Source: Syntrophobacteraceae bacterium
GTDB lineage: Bacteria; Desulfobacterota; Syntrophobacteria; Syntrophobacterales; Syntrophobacteraceae
Direction: 5' to 3'
Assembly: GCA_003165235.1 (NCBI GenBank)
Contig: PLSV01000265.1
Coordinates: forward strand, 1-32,039
Length of the DNA stretch: 32,039 nucleotides
In this document: piece by piece, positions 14,488-23,856 of the stretch
How the letters are laid out: the number at the start of each line of letters is the position of its first letter
Position numbering within the stretch: the stretch's first letter is position 1
Made by a program: the position numbers and the translations under genes
Notes under the pieces: generated by a model
The model's input: only the letters and a program-made list of their open reading frames with translations
The model's database searches: none
What the model was told of the DNA's origin: nothing

Positions 14488-16974
14488 TTAGTTCGAAACC
14501 ACCTCCAGATTCCTGATCATAAATTTCCCCATTCGCGGATCTGAATCTGACAGCGGCACAGCCGGCTCAGGTGATGTAAAGGTGATATCCAGACGATCTT
14601 TGGAAGATGGGGCTTCAACAACGTAGGAATGCACACCCTCCTGACAGTGAATCACCATTTCCTTTGACGAGTCCGAGCCCCGAGCCGCGATGTTGATAGA
14701 TCGATCGGATGCGCACGAATACTGGAACCTGATCGACAGGGATTTGGCTTCTTTCAAACCTTCAATCTCGTACTGAAACTTTAGGGCGTTCGAAGACCAG
14801 CGCCACCAGCCCGTATCATCTGTCTCCCTGTCATAACCGCCTTCAACCGATTTAAGCTTCACATTACTCTCGGGAGTCGTGTAAATTACCTTTTTTTCAG
14901 TTGGAGCAAAAAACACAAGCTTGCGGCGATCATCATTTATTCCCAGCTCAGAGGGTACGAAATAACCCGAGAAATCAAGCCTAACCTGGACGGGTCCTTT
15001 CATCGCGCCTGCGTCGAAGTTTTCAGGGAATAAAATCTCAATTGTATAGCGATTCCCCTCTCCCCTCAACTCCGTTTTCAATCCACTTTGGGCCTCCACA
15101 GGGAGAACGATCCGCGACGCCGCCTCCACTTTATCAACTGGCAACCATTCCCGGTTAAATATTCCGGTCAATATGAGAGACGCCCCGCCCTTTATGAATT
15201 CCGGAGCAACTTCGAGCAGAAGCCCATCACTTGTGATCCAATCTCCATCAAGACCTTCGACACGAAATAAGGGTTTCATAAACAGGTCGACAATCCTATG
15301 TTCGATAAAGAAAGTATCAATATGAATGAATCGCTTTCGGACCAGGTCAAGCATCTCCGGACGAATGGATTCAATGGTGTTGGCGATAGGATAAATTGAA
15401 TCGGATGCAGCATTTTTATAAGTGATAATGGCAAAATCGCTTTTGCCCACCAAATCAAGCGCCACTTTGGGATTATTAAGAAAAATGTCGCTGGCCAACA
15501 TGTCATTGGGAGAAATCAGGCGATTGAACTTCTCATAATAAATATCCAACAACAATTTCTCAACAAAATAATGGCGAACGCTATCGGTAACGATGCGTGG
15601 CGCAACAATATTGTATGTTTCACACATTTGGCCAATTTTTGTATACAAAGCAGAGACTTGATCGCTATCCTGCCTGTTCGCAAAATGAAATCCATGTTTT
15701 GAATAATTGCTTATGTTTGTGAACAGCCCGATGCCCAGGATGAGCATGCCTGCGTATTTAAATACGTTGGTAGCGATACATTTTGTGTATAGCTTTATAA
15801 ATATAATAGACAGGATATACAGCATAGGAATAATTATAATGGAGATAACACATTCATTGGATGACTTAATACGTGTTAATATAATAGATGGGACCGCTAC
15901 AGCCAACGTTGAGAATAGAAGACTAAGATTGATATCTATAGATTTATCAGATCTGGCTTGTGTATCCAGATGTTTCTTATTGAATATAGAGAAAAACAGC
16001 AATGCCAAAAGGCTTGCAAAAAAGATCCAAACACTTGAATATACTTGGTGCAAAATATGTGTGGAATAAAATATGATATTCCCGTATAAGGAAGATATGC
16101 CGTGTTCCATGGACCATACGGTATAGCTGTCAGTACTCACCGACCCGTAATAGTACATCGTCGATTTTAGCGAAAGGAGAAGAGGAACAACACTTATTAG
16201 TAGAATACAAAACCCTGAAACAATGATGTTCTTTATACGGATAATGGATATTTCGGCGCGATGCCTGCCAAAACCCCTGATTACAGCTATTAATATCGGC
16301 AATGTAAATATAAGATAAATTACACATATGTAGATTGATGTAAGATACCGCGTGAGTATTAAAAGGCCTGCAAATGCGCCAGCGACAACAGACCATTTCC
16401 TGTCCAGAAAAGCGCCCGAAATAATTACTGAAGAAGTTAAAATACCAAATATACAGAATGCAATAAAATCCGGCCTAAAGTCAAACATCCCACCAGCGAA
16501 TAGAAACGGCGTTCCGAGCGCCAGCAGCATCCCAAAGCATATGAAGGCAGACGGCGAATCATGCGTTATCGATTTGACGCCTTTATAGAAAAATAGCTGC
16601 AGGGCAAGATAATAAATGAAATTAATAGATAATGCAACCAGCCTGGATGCGCCAAAAATTACGGATAGTAATACTGCCTGATAGTTTAGCCATAATCCCT
16701 GGGCTACATCCGAATATCCGCCATATAAAGGCTTTAGGATGAATCGTAAAAGACTGCCGTTGAGGATACTCTCATAATCAGTATAATACCGGGCAAGATA
16801 GACTGATTGATCAAACGAAGTCGGAAATCCAGATGCTATTTCCCTTAATACATAGGACCTGAATAAAAACCACTCAATTACAAATATAAATAAGAGCAAA
16901 GCAGATTCTGTTGTAAGGAAACCTCGGCCGCGGCAATTGAGAAGTGGCTGAGGTATGTTATGAAACGTGTCCAT
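14488..16974 (-). CDS. GT-C-like integral membrane glycosyltransferase with two C-terminal beta modules
   Basis: An 828-residue protein: about 10-12 membrane segments in residues 1-430, then a soluble part that would lie outside the membrane. The first extracytoplasmic loop contains FPTSFDQSVYLARYYTDYESI, with the acidic residue placed as in lipid-linked-sugar-dependent GT-C enzymes. The C-terminal 270 residues look like two beta-sandwich modules, each closing with a related motif: VPSELGINDDRRKLVFF (673-689) and LSDSDPRMGKFMIRNLEV (808-825). Similar endings occur in two other proteins of this region. It probably transfers a sugar from a polyprenyl-phosphate donor onto a surface glycan, but donor and acceptor are unknown. 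The membrane half is strikingly AT-rich (for example 13 of 60 bases G+C at 15781-15840) compared with the C-terminal half (28 of 60 at 15001-15060), which suggests mosaic or transferred origin. It is divergent from the MBOAT gene. Confidence 0.75.
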   Translation of the reverse strand: MDTFHNIPQPLLNCRGRGFLTTESALLLFIFVIEWFLFRSYVLREIASGFPTSFDQSVYLARYYTDYESILNGSLLRFILKPLYGGYSDVAQGLWLNYQAVLLSVIFGASRLVALSINFIYYLALQLFFYKGVKSITHDSPSAFICFGMLLALGTPFLFAGGMFDFRPDFIAFCIFGILTSSVIISGAFLDRKWSVVAGAFAGLLILTRYLTSIYICVIYLIFTLPILIAVIRGFGRHRAEISIIRIKNIIVSGFCILLISVVPLLLSLKSTMYYYGSVSTDSYTVWSMEHGISSLYGNIIFYSTHILHQVYSSVWIFFASLLALLFFSIFNKKHLDTQARSDKSIDINLSLLFSTLAVAVPSIILTRIKSSNECVISIIIIPMLYILSIIFIKLYTKCIATNVFKYAGMLILGIGLFTNISNYSKHGFHFANRQDSDQVSALYTKIGQMCETYNIVAPRIVTDSVRHYFVEKLLLDIYYEKFNRLISPNDMLASDIFLNNPKVALDLVGKSDFAIITYKNAASDSIYPIANTIESIRPEMLDLVRKRFIHIDTFFIEHRIVDLFMKPLFRVEGLDGDWITSDGLLLEVAPEFIKGGASLILTGIFNREWLPVDKVEAASRIVLPVEAQSGLKTELRGEGNRYTIEILFPENFDAGAMKGPVQVRLDFSGYFVPSELGINDDRRKLVFFAPTEKKVIYTTPESNVKLKSVEGGYDRETDDTGWWRWSSNALKFQYEIEGLKEAKSLSIRFQYSCASDRSINIAARGSDSSKEMVIHCQEGVHSYVVEAPSSKDRLDITFTSPEPAVPLSDSDPRMGKFMIRNLEVVSN

Positions 16975-17608
16975 TCCTGAACTACTCCTGTTTGAAATTC
17001 AATAAGCAGGGTTTATGTCCCGGTATATGTCAGGCTCACCATCGGGAATGCCAGGCTGAAATCCGGTTTCGACATGACCTAGAGCCATGGAATCGCGCTC
17101 ACGGCGTAAAGGCCAAATCCAAAAAAAATGGAGCGGACTGCCAAAAACTTACGCAACAAACCGGCAATGCCGATCTCCAGGACCGGCATACCCCCTGACC
17201 GGACGCTGGCCGGCTTCACGAGTGTTTGGCTGCAAATCACAAGCACAATGCAAGTTGCGGCCAGTCAAAGAGCTTGCGTATTCAGCCTGTACATGAGATA
17301 AAAAGCCTTCCGATTCCCCGGCCCAAGTCCGGCAGGCCACAACCGACAGGCCGACTCTACCAATTCACGGTTGATCTACCATTTTCTTCAGGCGGTGGCA
17401 AGGAATGGTTCCAGGGGGCAGGCCCAGCATACGCGCGATCGTTAACCGCAGCCATGGAGTCAACGCGCGAGATTCACTCCCGACCCTGCTGCCTGAGTTT
17501 TCCGGAATTCTAAGTTGGTGTGACATGTTCATTTGAAATTAGGATATCGGCTATAAAGGACCCCGATTTTCAGACCACTTCGGTACGGGTGGGACCAAGA
17601 AAGACCCA
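16975..17608. other. Divergent intergenic region, no gene recognised
   Basis: Lies between the leftward GT-C-like gene and the rightward MBOAT gene and must hold promoters for both. Short open frames on both strands overlap and have no family features. I found no convincing sigma-54 element, operator palindrome or riboswitch. Confidence 0.5.
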
Positions 17609-19048
17609 ATGCTTTTCAATTCTTTTACCTTTCTGATCTTCTTCCTATTATTCTATAGCCTATACCTGGTTTCCCGACATAATCTCAAGATCCAGAACGC
17701 TTTGCTTATTTTGGGTGGTTGCATCTTCTACGGGTGGTGGGACTGGCGGTTTCTATCACTGCTGTTTTTTACTCTGTGCCTGGATTACTTCGTAGCAAAA
17801 GCAATCTATCAAGCTGAGGAAGCAGGGAGAAAAAAGCTCCTGCTGCAATTGAGCATAGCAGGCAACCTGGGCGTTCTTGGATTTTTCAAGTACTTTAATT
17901 TTTTCGCGGAAAGCTTCGCCCATCTTCTGTCTGTTTTGGGATTGCCGCTGGAATTCCATTTGATCTCCGTAATACTCCCCATTGGGATTTCATTTTATAC
18001 CTTTGTTTCCATGAGTTACACGATCGATGTTTACAGGGGCCGGTTGGCCCCCGCTGAAAGCCTGTTTGACTTTGCGGTTTTCGTTACGTTTTTCCCTCCC
18101 CTTCTGGCAGGACCCATTTCAAGAGCAAGCCAACTGCTTCATCAATTGACTTCTGTCCGGAAAATCAACCTGGATCAGTTTTATACCGGTTGCTATCTCA
18201 TTTTTTGGGGATTATTCAAGAAGTTTACCGCCGATTCTCTGGGGCAGGTCGTGAACACGGTATTCAACCAACCGGGCCCCAACTATGACAGCCTGCAGGT
18301 TGTCGCCGCGTGTTATGCATTCGCCTTCCAGATCTACTGCGATTTTTCCGGCTATACCGATATTGCCAGAGGCCTGGGCAAGTGCATGGGAGTGGAATTA
18401 CCTCTTAACTTCAACCTGCCTTATTGCGCGACCAATCCGGTTGAATTCTGGAGACGCTGGCATATAAGTCTCTCTACCTGGCTCAGGGACTACCTGTATA
18501 TTCCGCTGGGAGGCAACCGGAAGGGAGACCTCCTGACTTATCGAAACATTTTCATCACTATGCTTCTCGGAGGACTCTGGCACGGCGCCAGTTGGACCTT
18601 CGTATTGTGGGGGTGCTATCACGGATTTCTTCTTATCGCCTATAGGGCAATAAAACCCTATCTGGATGCATTGCCCAGGCTTAGGAATCAGTCCATTTCA
18701 GGGATATGGAATGTTTGCAAGATGTTTTTCTTTTTCAATCTCGTTTGTCTCGGCTGGCTCATCTTCAGGGTTAAGTCAATCACCCAGGCCTGGCAAATGC
18801 TAAAATCTCTTGCTTTCAAATTTGAAGTCGCCGGGATAGCGCCTTCCGGTAAGGATCTTCTGATAAATGTGACGATGTTTGTCAGCATACTGTTGATTAT
18901 TCAAGGTTTCCAATACTACAAGAATGACCGGATGGTTCTTTCCAGGATTCATTGGCTGCCGCGGGGAATAATTTATTTTGTCTTCTTTGTATTAATGATT
19001 TCTTACCGGTGGAATATCGGAAAAGAGTTTATTTACTTTCAGTTTTAG
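17609..19048 (+). CDS. MBOAT family polysaccharide O-acyltransferase, AlgI-like
   Basis: Membrane-bound O-acyltransferase of 479 residues with about 11 hydrophobic segments. It carries the AlgI/DltB signature: FFPPLLAGPISRASQLL, YCDFSGYTDIARGLG, NPVEFWRRWHISLSTWLRDYLYIPLGG with His285, and the catalytic-type histidine H325 in LLGGLWHGASWTFVLWG. Such enzymes pass an acetyl (or other acyl) group from cytoplasmic acyl-CoA across the membrane to an extracytoplasmic partner. ATG 17609 is the only good start, though the ribosome site is weak. The next gene begins 13 bases later and encodes an SGNH-type protein, the usual partner. Its location inside a glycan locus supports O-acetylation of the exported polysaccharide; the acceptor is unknown. 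Confidence 0.93.
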   Translation: MLFNSFTFLIFFLLFYSLYLVSRHNLKIQNALLILGGCIFYGWWDWRFLSLLFFTLCLDYFVAKAIYQAEEAGRKKLLLQLSIAGNLGVLGFFKYFNFFAESFAHLLSVLGLPLEFHLISVILPIGISFYTFVSMSYTIDVYRGRLAPAESLFDFAVFVTFFPPLLAGPISRASQLLHQLTSVRKINLDQFYTGCYLIFWGLFKKFTADSLGQVVNTVFNQPGPNYDSLQVVAACYAFAFQIYCDFSGYTDIARGLGKCMGVELPLNFNLPYCATNPVEFWRRWHISLSTWLRDYLYIPLGGNRKGDLLTYRNIFITMLLGGLWHGASWTFVLWGCYHGFLLIAYRAIKPYLDALPRLRNQSISGIWNVCKMFFFFNLVCLGWLIFRVKSITQAWQMLKSLAFKFEVAGIAPSGKDLLINVTMFVSILLIIQGFQYYKNDRMVLSRIHWLPRGIIYFVFFVLMISYRWNIGKEFIYFQF

Positions 19049-19061
19049 CAAGGTGAAGGAA

Positions 19062-20477
19062 ATGTTTGAGCAACGATGTCCGTCGGATTTGGATATCGAC
19101 CGCATGCAAAGGCCCGGCATTCTGCTCGGGACAAGGGGTCCGGACGCACGGGCCGGCGCGCCTGATCTGTTATCTTCAACAAAGTCCCGGTCCGACCGGG
19201 ACTTATGCCGGATAGGCTGTTTCAAAATACCAAGATCTCTTTTGGTCTGCCTCTCACTGGTAGTGCTGTTTGCGCTGTCACAGAGCTGGTTTCGAGACAT
19301 TGCTTTGATGTACACTGACAAAACCAAACAGGTTGTTGCATTCAAGAGAGACTGGGTGAGAAAAGCCGGTTTTCTTAAAGACAGCGGAGGTAAAGACAGC
19401 ATCTTTTTTATTGGCACCAGCAAAATAACTGCGGGGATCGTGCCGGAAGAGTTCGACGTTCAGCTGAATGGACGAGTATATTCATACAATCTTGCCCTGC
19501 CGGCCCTCCCTCTTGCACCTCATTATTTTATGCTCGAAGATTATTTAAAGAGGAACAAGCCTCCCAAGTACATCATATTGTTATTGGAGACGGATGGATT
19601 TCGCCAATACCTGTTTTCTGCATACTCAATAATGGGAGCGGGTTTGAATGAGGCGCTCCGATATTCATATCTGGCCAAAAATGCGGAAATTATATGGAGC
19701 CACATCTACCCGTTGGGTTCATTCTGGCCCAACATAAAGAAATCCTGCCTGATTCAGGCGCTATCCTTTCTTCCAGCCGCTTTTCGCGAAGCACATAAAA
19801 AGGCCTTCCTGCGGGAGGCTAACCTGGGCGAGACATATAAGCATGACTGGGAATACATTTATCAGTCCGAATATGCCGCACCCGAGAAGGCCGCAAGGGA
19901 CCTTCGGAGAAATCTGCTAAAGAACAGGGGCTACTACTATATTATCGAACAGGCGGTGAAGGGTGGCAATCTGAGTGAGGATTATGTACCGCCATGGGCG
20001 GTTCAACAGAGCCAGCCGCCGGTGACGGCAAAAGGCCAGCCACCAACGCCGCAACAGGAAATAACGCCGTTGACGGTAAAGGATCAGGCGCAGGCAAATA
20101 TACAGGCTCAACCGTCGTTGCCACAACAGGTCACGTCGCCTGTGAAGGCGCCGAAAATAACGGACCCTTTTGTTGAAAAATTTTTTGCGCTAAATGAACG
20201 TAACGGGACCATGGTGATTCTCATAGACGACTATTCCCTCGATTACAAAGGGCGTGTTGATATGCCCCGGGGGCCGCATCCCCAGCTCTGGCATTATCTG
20301 AAACAAAAATACAAAAATGTTTATTTCATGACAAAGGAATCCGATGTCAAATTCTACAGGCCCGGGCTCTTTTCAGACCCGGCCCACCTGAACCGTGAAG
20401 GGGCAAGGATTTATACACGGGAAATCGCAGCCGGGTTTGAAGAACTCCTGAAAACCTTGCCCCAAGGTTGTGATTAA
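19062..20477 (+). CDS. SGNH/AlgJ-like membrane-anchored acyltransferase partner
   Basis: A 471-residue protein with one membrane anchor at about 59-75 and an extracytoplasmic SGNH-like domain: FFIGTSKITAG (118-121, GTSK) as the nucleophile block and a C-terminal SDPAHLNREGA (D439, H442) as the DxxH block. It should accept acyl groups from the adjoining MBOAT protein and transfer them to the glycan. Residues 315-367 form a Pro/Gln/Thr-rich linker between the two catalytic blocks, unusual for the family. ATG 19062 is preferred over GTG 19053 because AAGGTGAAGGA lies directly upstream at proper spacing. The first 55 residues before the anchor are Arg/Gly-rich and unlike the rest; their DNA contains a perfect palindrome (19182-19204), suggesting an in-frame insertion of repeat DNA or an overlong annotated start. 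Confidence 0.78.
   Translation: MFEQRCPSDLDIDRMQRPGILLGTRGPDARAGAPDLLSSTKSRSDRDLCRIGCFKIPRSLLVCLSLVVLFALSQSWFRDIALMYTDKTKQVVAFKRDWVRKAGFLKDSGGKDSIFFIGTSKITAGIVPEEFDVQLNGRVYSYNLALPALPLAPHYFMLEDYLKRNKPPKYIILLLETDGFRQYLFSAYSIMGAGLNEALRYSYLAKNAEIIWSHIYPLGSFWPNIKKSCLIQALSFLPAAFREAHKKAFLREANLGETYKHDWEYIYQSEYAAPEKAARDLRRNLLKNRGYYYIIEQAVKGGNLSEDYVPPWAVQQSQPPVTAKGQPPTPQQEITPLTVKDQAQANIQAQPSLPQQVTSPVKAPKITDPFVEKFFALNERNGTMVILIDDYSLDYKGRVDMPRGPHPQLWHYLKQKYKNVYFMTKESDVKFYRPGLFSDPAHLNREGARIYTREIAAGFEELLKTLPQGCD
19182..19204. repeat. Perfect palindrome inside the start of the SGNH gene
   Basis: AAGTCCCGGT, loop CCG, ACCGGGACTT: a 10-bp stem with 3-base loop, resembling extragenic palindromic elements but lying within codons for the atypical N-terminus. 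Confidence 0.6.
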
Positions 20478-20612
20478 TGCCAATATTTCCAGCAATTTTT
20501 CTCAAATTCTAAGCTCGACAGGCAGTATCATCCTTTCACCTTTTTGGGGTGCTTCACGTACCCGTATTGTTCCTGGGGCGGTGAGTTCTGCAAAAACTCC
20601 CCACCCTTCTCA

Positions 20613-20639
20613 ATAAAAAAGGCCTCTTTTATGAGGTCC
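20613..20639 (-). terminator. Intrinsic terminator of the leftward Gtr-type operon
   Basis: On the minus strand GGACCTC and GAGGCC pair (one bulged A) around ATAAAA, followed by six T and TTATT-like sequence. It lies about 70 bases after the DUF6311-like gene stop and may also act weakly on the opposing MBOAT/SGNH transcript. Confidence 0.55.
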
Positions 20640-20707
20640 ATTTATTCCGACAATACCCACCTGCCTGTCAATCTATTCTGAAAAAAATCCCCCCCATTCC
20701 GGACCGT

Positions 20708-23083
20708 CTATTCTGATTTCCTACACACGACATCACTTGAAGACCTTGTCCCCCACGGCCCAGCAGAGCACAAGCTTCGTGCGAACGAGATATCACGCGG
20801 CCACGCGGATATTTTAAAGTCTACGTTGGTGGATGAGCGTGTCCCATGTGCGAGCGTAAATGCGAAATATCCCTTGGCCGATCTCAGTTGCATCCACTCG
20901 AGGTGCAAGCCAAGGATTCGTCCGTCACCGGACAAGCCCAATTCTGCTGGTGATTTGGCATCCTTGAACCTGAATTGAATCAACAGGCACCCTTCTTTTT
21001 CTAACGTGAGAGATCTAGGGATTCTCACCATACGTGCGGCCTTGGATGATGAATTATATTTCAAAGTCTTAAGAAGGTGTTCATTTAAGAGGACATCGAT
21101 TTCTTGATTCGGATGTTTATCATTTACGAAGGCGTGACCTCCGATGCATAAATTAAGATCCCGTTTTGGAGGGGCGGAAAGTTTGAGAAAGATTGCAGCG
21201 GTATCGCCATCGGACCATGTTCCTAATTCCCCCGGACCCGACCACCCGTACATTAAGTATTTATGACCGGTACCTTTCGATGTGAAAGATATGTGCTCCA
21301 TCTCGTAGTCAGGATCAAGCCCGCTCCCAACAGAAACACTTGCGATTGCTCTTATATTGCAAGTAGAGCAATCTCTTAGTTTCGGTGCAACAATACGAAA
21401 TCCATCCAAAACCCCTGCAACATCCGATGGTGCAATCTGGTTTGATGCAACTCTCCAAAGCGCATCGTTCTCGAAGATATAAAGTGAATCCGGACTTAGG
21501 TCGTCATTTATTATCGACGTGGCTACTTGTCTGCTAGCGTTGCGCTCTTTTGCCGGATTCACGCGAGCGAAGTAACCTATATTAATCGCCATCCCATTAG
21601 TAGCCGCAAAATGGGCCAAGGGCATCCAATTGGCGGGCGCATTGTGCGGTAGAACGTAAATGATTTTTTTGTACTGACGCGCTATGTCACTCCAAAGAGG
21701 GGCGTGCATAGGCGACGCCCACGCCGGCGCATGAGTGAACTTATTCCTGAAAAAACGCAAAGCATCTGAAGAATCGATGATCTGAGTGAATAGCAGAACC
21801 GAACAGAGTGTAATTGCAACGCTACGTTCCAACCTGGAGAATATTAAGTAGAATATTGCCAGATATATAACGTAATAGACTGGCCAGAAAAACCTACCAG
21901 AGGCTCTAAACGCATTTGTGAAAGACTCGGTTACCGATGGTAGGTTGTATGAAAATATCTCATGAGCGCCCATAGCTATGTGGTTCGAAATTGCATACAA
22001 GAAAAAACCAATGGAGAGAATGAGTACCGGACCGACCTTGGCATCGGAGTCCATTTTTATGCTGCGAACCATTTTTATGTTGCGAAGCAGCTCGTAACCA
22101 GCAACGAAGGCCAGCCCAAGCATGCCCAATCCCAAGTAATTGAATCCCTCGTGATCGCCGTACCGCCCCTTCTGATCGCGCAGTAACTTAGACCAATCTG
22201 CGCCCGGGTAACTAGCGTCCGGATTGATCAACGAAAGAAGATTCATGCGATGCACGCCGAAATCACCACCGATTCGGATGCCAGTGCCTAGCATGAAATA
22301 CCCCGCCGCCCACATAACGATTGTGGTGATTGCGCTGCCACCAAGAAAATAGCAGACCAGTTTTCCGGTGCTAGCCTCTTTTCGCCAGCTACGCTGAGTC
22401 AGATCTGCTATCCATATCGCTAAGACCATGACGAGTAGATAAGCATGAATAAGCGCGGTCACAGCCAACAAACCTATCCAGCGGAGGATGGAAAACTTCT
22501 TCGAAAAGTAGAAGTAAAACCCTGCCAGCAGCACCCAGTGGCCAAATAAAGCGTAATGACCATGCAAACGCCATAGGCATGCAGGAGCGAGTGTGAAAAA
22601 CACGCTTGCGATGAGTGGCAGCCATTTATCTTGAGTGAAAAGAGAGAGTAACTTCCAGGCGAAAATTGACTGAAGGAAAAAACAAATCAGAATCCATAAT
22701 CCGGTGTACTGAAATGTATCTGGAAGATATGAGCTAAAGGGCTTTAAAAAAAAAGCAAGGAGCGGGACCGAATCAGTGAATACAACCGAGCTACCAATGT
22801 CAAGCCCGAAATTTGGATTTGAGCCTATTGGCCATTGAAAGATCGGTGACTGCCGAAAAAACTGCCATCCCAACCAGTGCTGCGCTGGATCATCCTCCAT
22901 GAGCCAATCCACATATTCTGGGCGAATTATCTTACCACCGGTGACACTCACGAAGGCGACAAGACCAAGCAGTAACGCCAACCAAGCTTCAGGCAATTTT
23001 TTGGGAGAACTTGCAACCACTGCTCCTCCATTATAACGGGGTATTACCACTGATATTGATACGTCTTGTATAGTAGCCTTCAC
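20708..23083 (-). CDS. DUF6311-like membrane glucosyltransferase (Gtr-type, serotype-specific component)
   Basis: A 791-residue protein with about 12 membrane segments in residues 30-450 and a soluble C-terminal region. The first outer loop WLMEDDPAQHWLGWQFFRQSPIFQWPIGSNP and SSVVFTDSVPLLAFFLKP are typical of DUF6311 proteins, which sit beside GtrA/GtrB and probably transfer the sugar from polyprenyl phosphate onto a surface glycan. A C-terminal beta module runs from YGWSGPGELGTWSDGD (about 600) to SPAELGLSGDGRILGLHLEWMQL (711-733), after which a 58-residue tail looks unrelated. The start GTG 23083 overlaps the gtrA stop as GTGA. Oddly, residues 8-20 (VSISVVIPRYNGG) read like the first strand of a GT2 enzyme; an alternative GTG at 23020, preceded by GGAGGA, would exclude them. 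Confidence 0.8.
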   Translation of the reverse strand: MKATIQDVSISVVIPRYNGGAVVASSPKKLPEAWLALLLGLVAFVSVTGGKIIRPEYVDWLMEDDPAQHWLGWQFFRQSPIFQWPIGSNPNFGLDIGSSVVFTDSVPLLAFFLKPFSSYLPDTFQYTGLWILICFFLQSIFAWKLLSLFTQDKWLPLIASVFFTLAPACLWRLHGHYALFGHWVLLAGFYFYFSKKFSILRWIGLLAVTALIHAYLLVMVLAIWIADLTQRSWRKEASTGKLVCYFLGGSAITTIVMWAAGYFMLGTGIRIGGDFGVHRMNLLSLINPDASYPGADWSKLLRDQKGRYGDHEGFNYLGLGMLGLAFVAGYELLRNIKMVRSIKMDSDAKVGPVLILSIGFFLYAISNHIAMGAHEIFSYNLPSVTESFTNAFRASGRFFWPVYYVIYLAIFYLIFSRLERSVAITLCSVLLFTQIIDSSDALRFFRNKFTHAPAWASPMHAPLWSDIARQYKKIIYVLPHNAPANWMPLAHFAATNGMAINIGYFARVNPAKERNASRQVATSIINDDLSPDSLYIFENDALWRVASNQIAPSDVAGVLDGFRIVAPKLRDCSTCNIRAIASVSVGSGLDPDYEMEHISFTSKGTGHKYLMYGWSGPGELGTWSDGDTAAIFLKLSAPPKRDLNLCIGGHAFVNDKHPNQEIDVLLNEHLLKTLKYNSSSKAARMVRIPRSLTLEKEGCLLIQFRFKDAKSPAELGLSGDGRILGLHLEWMQLRSAKGYFAFTLAHGTRSSTNVDFKISAWPRDISFARSLCSAGPWGTRSSSDVVCRKSE

Positions 23084-23511
23084 CTATTCTTGAACGTTAT
23101 GAGTTTATTCAATGTGAAGTTCAAACTCGTATACGCTGCCATTGCGAGCAACTGCGAGTAGACAGCCTTTACACCCATCGTTTCTTTCATAAATAAGAGG
23201 GAGCCCAACTGTATAAGATAGCAGACTCCGAATACCACCACAAACAACATCCCCTCAAGGCCAACGTTTCCCTTGCTTTGAAAAGTCCATTTTTTATTGA
23301 GCACAAAGCTGTTGATAAAGCCGAGCACATACCCAATGATGTTCGAAAAGACATAATGCACCATCAAGCCTTTCATAAGAACAAATATCACTGCAAGCGT
23401 GACCCCAGTATTGAGCACTCCAACGATACCGAATCTGACCACTTGCACCATCTTAGCGCTCAGGCATAGATTTTCAAATAGATATAATAAGCTGCCTAAA
23501 TAGGTTGACAT
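23080..23511 (-). CDS. gtrA: GtrA family membrane protein
   Basis: A 143-residue protein with four membrane segments. It starts the family core with VRFGIVGVLNTGVTLAVIFVLM and contains the conserved YVLGFINSFVLNKKWTF loop and a C-terminal NFTLNKLITFK. GtrA proteins are thought to flip polyprenyl-phosphate-linked glucose, or assist its flipping, across the inner membrane for use by a Gtr transferase. It is coupled by a 4-base GTGA overlap to the DUF6311-like gene and lies downstream of the gtrB-like gene, completing a classic three-part set. The ribosome site before ATG 23511 is weak. A truncated methyltransferase lies in the 286 bases separating it from gtrB, which suggests a gene was deleted there. 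Confidence 0.92.
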   Translation of the reverse strand: MSTYLGSLLYLFENLCLSAKMVQVVRFGIVGVLNTGVTLAVIFVLMKGLMVHYVFSNIIGYVLGFINSFVLNKKWTFQSKGNVGLEGMLFVVVFGVCYLIQLGSLLFMKETMGVKAVYSQLLAMAAYTSLNFTLNKLITFKNR

Positions 23512-23724
23512 AGCCGCTTAACTTTCAGCAGTTTTCATCTTTGAGATCGTTAGAATGCCGCAGCCTCAAAATACATCATAGTTTCCTATGTACGTGTTGG
23601 ATGTCTCTTCGTAGCGCAGCATGTGCTAGAGCTATTCTTGATGCGATAACGTTAGTGCTTTCATTGTCCCCATCCCGTTGATGAGTTCGGAAATATGATA
23701 TGAAAGGCCGTCAACTGTGTCAAT

Positions 23725-23856
23725 TTATTTAAGCCATTTACTATAAGCAGGCAAATTAAAAGCGCCAATGATAAGAACCAATATGGCTCTTCTGCCATCA
23801 AACCACCAATGACGAGCCTCCGTCTCTGCCATGTACAGATGGGCATAAGGATGCAT
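23725..23856 (-). pseudogene. N-terminal fragment of a class I methyltransferase
   Basis: From ATG 23856 the frame reads MHPYAHLYMAETEARHWWFD then GRRAIL and stops after 43 codons. The pattern E-x-x-HWWFxGRRxIL is the characteristic start of SAM-dependent methyltransferases found in glycan clusters, so this is the 5' end of such a gene with the rest missing. Its first 59 bases overlap the 3' end of gtrB, a normal tight coupling in the ancestor. The SAM-binding domain is absent, so it is not functional. Confidence 0.6.

Noticed and set aside
16944-17513. Small plus-strand frames ahead of the MBOAT gene
   Set aside because: Overlapping frames without ribosome sites, hydrophobic pattern or family likeness; treated as intergenic DNA.
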